From Clostridiales bacterium (GTDB taxonomy: Bacteria; Bacillota; Clostridia; Christensenellales; Christensenellaceae): a DNA stretch of 9,563 nucleotides. The stretch is taken from assembly GCA_019420265.1 (NCBI GenBank), contig JAHZHM010000074.1:2662-12224 (forward strand), read 5' to 3'. A program made the translations under genes and the position numbers. Of this stretch, positions 1 through 6,052 are shown one piece after another (position 1 is the first letter of the stretch; the number at the start of each line of letters is the position of its first letter). The notes under the pieces are model-generated. The model was not told the DNA's origin, searched no databases, and was given only the letters and a program-made list of their open reading frames with translations.

Positions 1-68
1 CCAAACCGCGTTTTTTGCGAACCCTTTCACACCCAAGCAGCTTTCCGCTCCCATTTTTCCAAAATTTT

Positions 69-90
69 GCCTTATCCAAGGCTTTTTTCT
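69..90 (+). terminator. Short Rho-independent terminator of a gene upstream of the window
   Basis: A 5-bp stem GCCTT/AAGGC (69-73 with 78-82) and a 4-base loop are followed by TTTTTTCTT. No coding region is visible in 1-188, so it probably ends a gene lying before the window. The stem is short, hence moderate confidence. Confidence 0.5.
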
Positions 91-142
91 TGTATATTTG
101 CCCAAAGTGGTGTAAAATAGTAAACTGTAATTTTGATAAAAT
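90..142 (+). promoter_or_regulatory. Putative sigma-A promoter(s) of typA
   Basis: TTGTAT at 90-95 and TAAAAT at 113-118 are separated by 17 bases, a fair -35/-10 pair. A second candidate is the extended -10 TGATAAAAT at 134-142, which lacks a good -35. Either would start transcription 40-65 bases before the typA TTG codon. The first -35 touches the T-tract of the upstream terminator. Confidence 0.42.
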
Positions 143-188
143 CAGGGCGAGGGCTCTGTGAGATAAGTTTGAAAGAAGGCTGAAGAAT

Positions 189-2006
189 TTGAGAAGAGAA
201 GATTTACGCAATATCGCCATCATCGCGCACGTCGACCACGGCAAGACGACGCTCGTGGACGAAATGCTCCGCCAGGGCGGCGTGTTTCGGGAAAACCAGG
301 TGGTGAACGACCGCGTCATGGACAGCGGCGATTTGGAGCGGGAGCGCGGCATCACGATTCTGGCGAAAAATACCGCGGCCATGTATAACGGCATCAAAAT
401 CAACATCGTCGATACCCCTGGGCACGCGGATTTTGGCGGCGAAGTGGAGCGCGTGCTCAAGATGGTCAACGGCGTGCTGCTGGTGGTGGATGCGTTTGAG
501 GGCCCCATGCCCCAGACGCGCTTCGTCTTGCAAAAAGCGCTGGAGCTCAACCACAAAATCGTCGTGGTCGTCAACAAAATCGACCGGCCCGACGCCCGGC
601 CGGACGATGTGGTCGACGAAGTGCTGGAGCTGCTGCTGGAGCTGGATGCTAGTGACGAGCAGCTGGATAGCCCGGTTGTGTTCTGCTCGGCCAGAGAGGG
701 CACGGCCAGCCTGTATTCCAGGGAAAAGGGTACGGATTTAAAGCCGCTGTTCGAATCCATCATCGAGCATATCGACCCGCCCGAAGGCGACCCGGAGGCG
801 CCGCTTCAGGTGCTGGTCTCCTCCATCGATTTCAACGACTACGTCGGCCGGCTGGCCATTGGCCGCATCGAAAACGGCACGATTCGCCAGGCGCAGGAAG
901 TCGCCCTTTGCGACCATCACGATGCTTCGGTTTCCGGCAAGGCCAAGCTGACAGCCATCTACCAGTTCGACGGCCTGGGCCGCCAGCCCGTCAGCGAGGC
1001 AAAAGCCGGGGATATCGTCTGTTTCTCGGGCATCGAAAATGTCAACATCGGCAACACCATCTGCGCGCCGGATCACATCGAGGCGATTCCCTTCGTCAAA
1101 ATCTCCGAGCCGACTGTGGAGATGACGTTCTCTGTCAACAACAGCCCCTTCGCCGGCCGCGAGGGCAAGCTGGTCACTTCCCGGCATATTCGGGACAGGC
1201 TGCAAAGCGAGCTGAAAAAGGATGTCTCCCTGCGCGTGGAGGATACGGATTCGGCGGATTCCTTCCGGGTTTTGGGCCGGGGCGAGATGCACCTCTCCAT
1301 CCTCATCGAGACCATGCGCCGAGAGGGCTTCGAGCTGCAAGTCAGCGCGCCGAAAGTGCTCTATAAGGAGATTGACGGGGTGCGCTGCGAGCCCATCGAG
1401 CGGCTGGTGGCGGATGTGCCCGAGGCATCGGTGGGCAGCGTCATCGAAAAGCTCAGCGCCAGAAAGGGCGAGCTGCAGCATATGCACCAGGCGGGAGCCC
1501 GCATGAAGCTGGAGTTCCTCATCCCTTCCCGGGGCCTTTTCGGTTATTCCAACGATTTTCTGACGGATACCAAGGGCGAAGGCATCATGAGCACGATTTT
1601 CGAGGGCTACGAGCCCTATAAAGGCGAGATTTCCAAGCGCGCGCTGGGCTCGCTCATCGCGTTTGAGAGCGGCGAGGCCGTCACCTACGGGCTATACAAC
1701 GCGCAGGACCGGGGCACGCTGTTCATCGGCGCGGGCACGCCCGTCTATGGCGGCATGGTCGTGGGTTGCTCGCCCAAGGGAGACGATATCGTCGTCAACG
1801 TCTGCAAGCGCAAACACATGACCAACATCCGGGCATCCGGCAGCGACGATGCGCTGCGCCTGACGCCTCCCCGGGTTTTCAGCCTGGAGGAGAGCCTGGA
1901 GTTCATCGAGGACGATGAGCTCGTGGAAGTTACCCCCAAGAGCATCCGCATCCGCAAACGCATTTTGGATCATCAGATGCGCCTGCGGGCAAATTTGAAG
2001 AAATAG
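189..2006 (+). CDS. typA: Translational GTPase TypA/BipA
   Basis: A ribosome-associated GTPase of the EF-G/LepA superfamily. In studied bacteria TypA/BipA helps ribosome assembly and adaptation to cold and other stresses in the cytoplasm. All G motifs are present: AHVDHGKT at residues 13-20 (P-loop), RGIT at 53-56 (switch I), DTPGH at 75-79, NKID at 129-132 and SAR at 167-169. They are followed by the beta-barrel, EF-G III/V-like and TypA-specific C-terminal regions. The 605 residues match the usual ~610, so it is full length. The start is TTG, chosen because the family N-terminus (RRxDLRNIAIIAHVDHGKTT) begins there and AGAAGG lies 9 bases upstream. The gene stands alone, with its own promoter region and a strong terminator. 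No motif is missing. Confidence 0.97.
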   Translation: MRREDLRNIAIIAHVDHGKTTLVDEMLRQGGVFRENQVVNDRVMDSGDLERERGITILAKNTAAMYNGIKINIVDTPGHADFGGEVERVLKMVNGVLLVVDAFEGPMPQTRFVLQKALELNHKIVVVVNKIDRPDARPDDVVDEVLELLLELDASDEQLDSPVVFCSAREGTASLYSREKGTDLKPLFESIIEHIDPPEGDPEAPLQVLVSSIDFNDYVGRLAIGRIENGTIRQAQEVALCDHHDASVSGKAKLTAIYQFDGLGRQPVSEAKAGDIVCFSGIENVNIGNTICAPDHIEAIPFVKISEPTVEMTFSVNNSPFAGREGKLVTSRHIRDRLQSELKKDVSLRVEDTDSADSFRVLGRGEMHLSILIETMRREGFELQVSAPKVLYKEIDGVRCEPIERLVADVPEASVGSVIEKLSARKGELQHMHQAGARMKLEFLIPSRGLFGYSNDFLTDTKGEGIMSTIFEGYEPYKGEISKRALGSLIAFESGEAVTYGLYNAQDRGTLFIGAGTPVYGGMVVGCSPKGDDIVVNVCKRKHMTNIRASGSDDALRLTPPRVFSLEESLEFIEDDELVEVTPKSIRIRKRILDHQMRLRANLKK

Positions 2007-2057
2007 GGAGTTTGGGCTTTTAATGCGATAGCATCCCCCCTAAGCGCTTCTAATACG

Positions 2058-2095
2058 AAGAAAACCCACCCGCATAGCGAGTGGGTTTTCTTTTG
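2058..2095 (+). terminator. Rho-independent terminator of typA
   Basis: A 12-bp perfect stem (2058-2069 with 2081-2092) is extended inside by CGC/GCG around an ATA loop and followed by a T-rich tail. It lies about 50 bases after the typA stop codon. The A-tract on the left arm would give a T-tail on the other strand too, so it may also act as a backup for the converging minus-strand operon. Confidence 0.85.
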
Positions 2096-2118
2096 TCGCA
2101 GGCGGCACAGCACAAATC

Positions 2119-2155
2119 AAAAGCTCCGCGGGCCAAAACAGCCGCGGAACTTTTT
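2119..2155 (-). terminator. Rho-independent terminator of the E2-like/dCMP deaminase/flavodoxin operon
   Basis: Arms 2119-2131 and 2142-2155 pair as AAAAG-TCCGCGG with CCGCGGA-CTTTTT, with one internal mismatch and a loop of about 10 bases. On the minus strand it follows the flavodoxin-domain stop codon by about 20 bases and runs into CTTTTGATTT. The plus strand also ends in TTTTT, so it can work both ways between two converging genes. Confidence 0.78.
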
Positions 2156-2175
2156 CCTCTTCATTCTGCGCTCCT

Positions 2176-2700
2176 CTATCGGCGCAACTCCTGCAAAATT
2201 GGCTCGATATACTTGGGATCCGTCCAGTCGCAGGGGGCATCCCCGGCCGCCATGAGCGCCTTTTCCCAAATTTCATAATCCGCAGGATCCTTTTTGCCGA
2301 CAGCTTTACGCAGCATTTTGCACAGGTTCTTATCCACAAAGCTCATGCGCGCCAGATCCCACGCTCCTCTGCAATAATAGCAGGGAATCTGCGCCAATTC
2401 GCCCTTCATATTGTGCTGGACAATCTGCTCAAACGCCTCCGGCTCATACGGCGAGGCGCCCACGCAAAACACGACGACTTTCTTTCCCGCAAGCAGCTGC
2501 AAATTCTTTTTCAGGAAAGATAATCCGGCAATCCCGGAGGCATAGATGCCGCCGCCGAGAATCAGCGCATCGAACTGCCGCATTTCCTCCGCTTTGGCTT
2601 TCCTCGTCTCCATGCAGGAAAAGCCGGTCTTTTCGGAGAGCCAGCGGGCATATTTCTCCGTCGCACCATATTTCGATTGAAAAAGGATGATTCCCTTCAT
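2176..2700 (-). CDS. Small flavodoxin-domain protein (HemG/flavodoxin_5-like)
   Basis: A 174-residue single-domain flavodoxin-fold protein, probably an FMN-binding cytoplasmic redox protein. The N-terminus KGIILFQSKYGATEKYA is the typical first beta strand plus the phosphate-binding loop (residues 9-18). GGGIYASGI (49-57) and GASPYEP (81-87) are at the places of the two isoalloxazine loops. CYYCRGAWD (107-115), with two cysteines, resembles the anaerobe-type relatives of protoporphyrinogen oxidase HemG, but the substrate cannot be read from the sequence. The start is the ATG of MKGIIL, with GGGGG 7-11 bases upstream. The reading frame is open further upstream, but that part overlaps the preceding gene in another frame and does not look like flavodoxin. 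It is the last gene of a three-gene operon, 70 bases after the deaminase gene. Confidence 0.82.
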   Translation of the reverse strand: MKGIILFQSKYGATEKYARWLSEKTGFSCMETRKAKAEEMRQFDALILGGGIYASGIAGLSFLKKNLQLLAGKKVVVFCVGASPYEPEAFEQIVQHNMKGELAQIPCYYCRGAWDLARMSFVDKNLCKMLRKAVGKKDPADYEIWEKALMAAGDAPCDWTDPKYIEPILQELRR

Positions 2701-2770
2701 CGCAATCCCCCAGAGAAAGCCATGGCCGCTTTGAAGCTGCTGCATCCAGGCGGCCATAAATTCCCAAAAC

Positions 2771-3262
2771 CTAATACCCCATCGTCCCTTCCAGGGATTC
2801 GTCGTTTTCCACCCAATCTTTTGCCACGTCCACCACGCGGTAGTTATCCTTGGTATCCCGGATATAGACCGTCTGGATGCCGGCATTGATGACCATGCGC
2901 TTGCACATGGAGCAACTGGAGGAGTTTTGCACATATTCTCCCGTTTTGACTTCGATGCCCGTCAGGTAAAGCGAGCTGCCGATCATCTCGTGCCGCGGCG
3001 CGCTGATGATGGCGTTGGCCTCGGCATGCACGCTCCGGCACAGCTCATAGCGCTGGCCTCTGGGAATCTGCATTTTCTCCCGGATGCAAAAGCCGATATC
3101 CGAGCAGTTTTTGCGCCCGCGCGGCGCGCCGACATAGCCTGTGGAGATGACTTCATCGTTTTTGACGATCACCGCGCCATACAGCCTGCGCAGGCAGGTG
3201 CCCCGCTGGGCGACAACCTCGGCCAGATCCAGATAGTAGTTGATTTTATCTCTTCGCTCCAT
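2771..3262 (-). CDS. dCMP deaminase-family zinc enzyme (ComEB-like)
   Basis: A 163-residue cytidine/deoxycytidylate deaminase-fold protein. The family converts dCMP to dUMP, feeding thymidylate synthesis; some members act on other nucleotides or lie in competence operons (comEB). The zinc and catalytic motif HAEANA is at 79-84 (His79 ligand, Glu81 proton shuttle) and the second zinc motif SCSMC at 116-120 (Cys117, Cys120). Cys23, Cys53, Cys59 and Cys75 could form the second structural zinc site known in dCMP deaminases. The usual PCxxC proline is Ser116 here. TGYVGAPRGRKNC (41-53) and INAGI (125-129) fit the family. The start ATG has GGTAGGG close upstream. It is the middle gene of the operon, 15 bases after the E2-like gene. 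Confidence 0.88.
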   Translation of the reverse strand: MERRDKINYYLDLAEVVAQRGTCLRRLYGAVIVKNDEVISTGYVGAPRGRKNCSDIGFCIREKMQIPRGQRYELCRSVHAEANAIISAPRHEMIGSSLYLTGIEVKTGEYVQNSSSCSMCKRMVINAGIQTVYIRDTKDNYRVVDVAKDWVENDESLEGTMGY

Positions 3263-3277
3263 ATTCCCTACCCCGTT

Positions 3278-4171
3278 TTATTCAATATCTTCCACAATTT
3301 CGCTGGGCGGAAGCTCCAGCGCCTCGGGATGGCGCAGCATGGCTTTGAGCAGCCGCAGGCCGGAGGCAAAATAGAAGCCATCGCAGATGCGTTCATCCGT
3401 GACAAAAGTGAAATCCACATAGTGCCGCTCTTTTGCGTTGCCCTGGCTATCCATCTCCCAGCGCTTATACTTCGCGCCAAAGGAGCAGAACACCGGGACA
3501 TTGCCAAAATCATACAGGTGATGATAGATGGGAGGGATGCCCAGCGAGCCCATGCTCGTGATGAAAAAAGAGCCGTGGAAGGGGCTGATTTTGGTCAGCG
3601 CCCGGGGCAGCCAGCCAAAATAGTCCATAAACTTGAGCAGCCAGACCGCGAATTTGAGCAGCAGTCCGGGGATTTTCTTGAGCGCGCCGGCCGTCTTATC
3701 AAAGCCGCCGCCCGGGTTATCCCGGTAGTCTGCGATGACTTTGTTGAGCTGCTCCTCGATATCGAAGACCGTCGCATCCTTGCCCACCGTGATTTTGACC
3801 ACGGTATCCGGCGAATCCAGCCGCATCTCTTTTTTGATGGTCAGCACAATTTCGACGTAGTCATCCCGGGTATACGTCTTTTGCCCGGAGATAAAGCGGT
3901 TGATGGCCGGGCGCTGCGCCACCAGGCGCACATATGCCGCGATGATCAGGTGCATCAGGCTGATTTCCCTGCCCTCTTTGCGCTTTTTGCGGATGTATTC
4001 CTCAATGGGCTCCATCTCGATGGTATCCCTGACATAGTTGGAGGAGCCCACCCGGTCTTTCATGATATAGGCCGCGACGCCCTCCATCGGCCCGCGGGTG
4101 CGCACCCGGCGGCCGTCGTTCCGATCGCCAAAACGGCGCTTGCGCTTTGGCGGCGTTTGCTGATTCTCCAT
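3278..4171 (-). CDS. Stand-alone E2-type acyltransferase-like protein lacking the catalytic histidine
   Basis: A 297-residue protein resembling the catalytic domain of 2-oxo acid dehydrogenase E2 subunits and chloramphenicol acetyltransferase. There is no lipoyl or E1/E3-binding domain; a basic, disordered-looking stretch (1-30) leads straight into the fold. FITSMGSLGIPP (203-214) matches the E2 strand that usually reads ISNLGxxG. TDERICDG (258-265) matches the DHRxxDG/HHAVCDG active-site motif, but Glu260 is where the acyl-transfer His should be. Normal E2 chemistry is therefore doubtful; the real role is unknown. The start is the ATG at 4171, preceded by GGAG with a 6-base spacer; an ATG four codons earlier (4183) has no ribosome site. 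It is the first gene of the operon, 25-40 bases behind a near-consensus promoter. Confidence 0.8.
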   Translation of the reverse strand: MENQQTPPKRKRRFGDRNDGRRVRTRGPMEGVAAYIMKDRVGSSNYVRDTIEMEPIEEYIRKKRKEGREISLMHLIIAAYVRLVAQRPAINRFISGQKTYTRDDYVEIVLTIKKEMRLDSPDTVVKITVGKDATVFDIEEQLNKVIADYRDNPGGGFDKTAGALKKIPGLLLKFAVWLLKFMDYFGWLPRALTKISPFHGSFFITSMGSLGIPPIYHHLYDFGNVPVFCSFGAKYKRWEMDSQGNAKERHYVDFTFVTDERICDGFYFASGLRLLKAMLRHPEALELPPSEIVEDIE

Positions 4172-4217
4172 TTTCTTCTCCATAAAATATCAAATAATTG
4201 CAAAAAGTCTCAAACAT

Positions 4218-4246
4218 ATTGTAAACAAAACGCGCGGGGCTGTCAA
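4218..4246 (-). promoter_or_regulatory. Near-consensus sigma-A promoter of the three-gene minus operon
   Basis: On the minus strand TTGACA (4246-4241, 6/6) and TACAAT (4223-4218, 5/6) are separated by exactly 17 bases. Transcription would start near 4211, leaving a leader of about 40 bases to the start codon at 4171. No clear operator is seen, so expression may be constitutive. The repeat array begins only about 38 bases upstream of the -35 box. Confidence 0.82.
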
Positions 4247-4283
4247 ATAGGGGCGGGAGTTCCGCTGCCCGCTCGGTTTGCGT

Positions 4284-4606
4284 GGGAAGGTCAAAGGCCA
4301 TGGGTGAACATGGGGCAAAGCCCCATACCCCTTCTTTCTATGAAAGTGGCGAAGGGTGGGAAGAAAGGCATTTGCATTCCCGTCATTTGAGTGCGGAAAG
4401 GTCAAGGGCTATGGGTAGCCATGGGGCAAAGCCCCATACCCCATCTTTTTATGAAGGCGGTGAGAGGTGGGAAGAAAGGCGTTTGTATTCCCTCCATTTG
4501 GTTGCGAAAAGGTCAAGGGCCATGGGTAGTCATGGGGCGAAGCCCCATACCCCATCTTTCTGTAAAAGCGGGGAAGAGGGCAGAAAGAAAGGTGTTTGCA
4601 TTCCAC
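4284..4606 (+). repeat. Module A tandem repeat array, locus 1 (three 111-bp copies)
   Basis: Three diverged copies of one unit. The marker GGTCAA falls at 4289, 4400 and 4511, an exact 111-bp period. Each copy holds the palindrome ATGGGGCaaaGCCCCAT (loop varies), a pyrimidine tract CTTCTTTCTATG, a purine tract GGTGGGAAGAAAGG and then the hinge CATTTGrGTGCG that begins the next copy. The array starts at GGGAAGGTCAA (4284), the same base as at locus 2. It lies between two diverging genes. Long open frames run through it in several frames on both strands only because 111 is a multiple of three; I do not call them genes. Confidence 0.9.
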
Positions 4607-4805
4607 CATTCAGGTGCATGGAAGCGGCAGACACAGCATGTGCGAGCATGCGTGTTCTGACAAACTGACTTCCAGCGGCGCGTACGGCTTTAACAGCCTC
4701 CATCGTTCTCCCATTCGGGTATGCCCTCCGCAGGAGAGAGCATGTACTTTCTGGCAAACAGGCTTCCAACGGCGCGGGCGGTTTTCCCAGCCTCTACCGC
4801 TCTAT
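4607..4805 (+). repeat. Module B tandem repeats, locus 1 (two copies)
   Basis: Two copies of module B follow the third A copy directly through the hinge CATTCAGGTGCA (4607). The hinges at 4607, 4712 and 4806 give units of 105 and 94 bp. Typical elements are CCCTCCGCAGGAGAGAGCATG, a CTGACAAAC/CTGGCAAAC stretch, a CTTCCAGCGGCGCG segment, and then the next CATTCGGGT hinge. They are diverged copies of the longer B arrays at 6053-6688 and 9219-9563. Confidence 0.87.
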
Positions 4806-4875
4806 CATTCGGGTGTGGAAAGGGCGATGGGCGGTCATGGGGCAAGGCCCATTGTCTCGCAGTTCTATAAAGGGC
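4806..4875 (+). repeat. Degenerate module A copy after module B
   Basis: After the hinge CATTCGGGTGTG the sequence returns to module A rather than B: GGAAAGGGCGATGGG, then ATGGGGCAAGGCCCAT, then TTCTATAAAGGG, each close to its A counterpart. This shows the modules can be joined in either order through the hinge. The stem here has lost one pair. Similarity fades after about 4875. From there to 4958 I see only one further element, a small perfect hairpin GACAGG/CCTGTC at 4896-4910. Confidence 0.72.
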
Positions 4876-4958
4876 GCGCCTCGCCATTCAAGCACGACAG
4901 GGCGCCTGTCCCTTAGAGTTTTAACGGGAAATTATTTCGCTCCCATTGAAAGACTTAG

Positions 4959-4999
4959 ATGCAGCCCGGCGCTTATCGCGGCGAGTTGCATCTTTTTCG
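4959..4999 (+). terminator. Strong orphan Rho-independent terminator downstream of repeat locus 1
   Basis: A 16-position stem (4959-4974 with 4980-4995) pairs at 14 positions including one G-T, with loop TTATC, and is followed by TTTTT. The tail points along the plus strand. No plus-strand gene lies between the typA terminator (2095) and here, so the hairpin must end either a transcript of the repeat array or an unrecognised RNA. It could instead be a leader element of the VanZ-like gene, but the likely promoter of that gene is further downstream. Confidence 0.68.
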
Positions 5000-5065
5000 T
5001 GGTTATAAAAACAGACAAAGACTTCTTTAAGAATTTTCAAAGAGCGCCTCTGCTCGCCCTTTTTT

Positions 5066-5074
5066 TGCTATACT
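5066..5074 (+). promoter_or_regulatory. Putative extended -10 promoter of the VanZ-like gene
   Basis: TGCTATACT is an extended -10 element (TGn followed by a 5/6 TATAAT match) about 55 bases before the TTG start. There is no good -35 box at the expected place, as is common for extended -10 promoters. A T7 run lies just before it. Confidence 0.45.
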
Positions 5075-5127
5075 GGATGTAATCATTTCCAGCCAAATAA
5101 AATGCGCTTTGAAAAAGGAGGCTTTTT

Positions 5128-5754
5128 TTGGACAAGGTTTTATTCTACCTCAAGGACTACGCGCTGCTCATGCTCCCCTATCTGGCGATTTTCGTCCCGC
5201 TCTATCTGCTGGCCCGGGGATGCTGGCTTGTGCGCCGCAATCAGCCCATGAATTTCCAGCGCGAGCTTTGCCTGGGGCTGCTGGCGCTCTATACGCTATT
5301 CGTTTTGGCCATTACCGTGCTGCCGGAAATCAGCCTGAACAGCGGCCTGGTTTTCTCCTACCCGGAGGGCAGCTTTGGGCCGCATAACGCAGGATTTCAG
5401 CTGGTTCCCGGAAATTTTCTGAACTACCTGGGCTTTTCCCTCCGATACCTCGGGGGCGGCGCATTGGTGGCGCTGATTGGCAATCTCTGCCTGTTTTTGC
5501 CCATGGGATTCTTGGCTCAGCGCTGTTTTGGCGGGCGCTGGTGGCAATATTTGTTGGCGGGCGCGGGAATTTCGCTGGGCATCGAACTATTCCAGTTGCT
5601 GCTTCCTCGGGCGACAGATGTGGACGACTTGATTTTGAACACGCTGGGAATGTTGGGCGGATATTTTCTGGGCAATGGATACGGCCGTCTGGTGCGCAGA
5701 AAGAGGGAAAAAGAACAGGATAGCTCACACGGGAAGGTCAAGGGCGAGGAGTAA
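5128..5754 (+). CDS. VanZ-family membrane protein
   Basis: A 208-residue integral membrane protein of the VanZ-like family. VanZ itself gives low-level teicoplanin resistance in enterococcal van clusters, but most chromosomal homologues have no proven role and no other van gene is present here. Hydrophobic segments lie near residues 11-34, 46-66, 110-130, 138-159 and 168-186. The family core is clear: GNLCLFLPMGFL (118-129), then GIELFQ (151-156) and the acidic TDVDDLILNTLG (163-174). The start is TTG with AAGGAG 7 bases upstream, giving a sensible first helix. The charged tail (187-208) is cytoplasmic by the positive-inside rule. The last eight or so codons and the TAA stop fall inside the first copy of repeat module A, so the tail appears to have been altered by the array. 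No terminator follows except the repeats. Confidence 0.9.
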   Translation: MDKVLFYLKDYALLMLPYLAIFVPLYLLARGCWLVRRNQPMNFQRELCLGLLALYTLFVLAITVLPEISLNSGLVFSYPEGSFGPHNAGFQLVPGNFLNYLGFSLRYLGGGALVALIGNLCLFLPMGFLAQRCFGGRWWQYLLAGAGISLGIELFQLLLPRATDVDDLILNTLGMLGGYFLGNGYGRLVRRKREKEQDSSHGKVKGEE

Positions 5755-6052
5755 TCATGGGGCAACGCCCCATACCCCTTCTTTCTATGGAAGCGGTGAA
5801 GGGTGGGAAGAAAGGCGTTTGCATTCCCTTCATTTGGGTGCGGAAAGGTCAAGGGCCATGGGTAGCCATGGGACAAAGCCCCATACCCCTTCTTTCTATG
5901 GAAGCAGTGAAGGGTGGGAAGAAAGGCGGTTGCATACCTGTCATTTGAGTGCGGAAAGGTCAAGGGCCATGGGTAGCCATGGGGCAAAGCCCCATACCCC
6001 ATATTTTTATTAAGACAGCGAGAGGATAGAAGAAAGGCTCCCGCGTTTCCGT
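5731..6052 (+). repeat. Module A tandem repeat array, locus 2 (three 111-bp copies)
   Basis: The marker GGTCAA recurs at 5736, 5847 and 5958, again an exact 111-bp period with three copies. The array begins at GGGAAGGTCAA (5731), within the VanZ-like coding region, 100 bases before the first CATTT hinge, exactly as at locus 1. Copies 1 and 2 are very similar; copy 3 is more diverged in its second half. The central palindrome is ATGGGGC/GCCCCAT, with AAC as loop in copy 1 and one stem change (GGGAC) in copy 2. Confidence 0.91.

Noticed and set aside
738..1487. Minus-strand open frame inside typA (249 codons)
   Set aside because: It is the antisense shadow of the well-conserved TypA domains II-V.
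2927..4390. Long plus-strand open frame (487 codons)
   Set aside because: It is antisense to the dCMP deaminase and E2-like genes, which have clear family motifs, ribosome sites and a promoter. The translation is His/Asp/Ala-rich shadow sequence.
4282..4668. Plus-strand open frame of 128 codons with a 37-residue repeat (AMGSHGAKPHTPSFY), and similar frames at 4391-4660 and 5675-6013
   Set aside because: The 111-bp repeat is a multiple of three and poor in stop codons, so several frames on both strands stay open at once. No one frame is favoured, and the copies differ by frame shifts outside the A array.
4896..4910. Small hairpin GACAGG-GCG-CCTGTC as a terminator
   Set aside because: The six-base stem has no T-tract after it; it is reported only as part of the degenerate repeat flank.
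4919..5127. Riboswitch in front of the VanZ-like gene
   Set aside because: The hairpin at 4959-4999 is a plain terminator shape, no known aptamer core is recognisable, and the likely promoter (5066-5074) is downstream of it.
5128..5754. Part of a vancomycin/teicoplanin resistance cluster
   Set aside because: Only a VanZ-family protein is present; no vanR/S/H/A/X genes lie nearby. VanZ homologues are common chromosomal genes.
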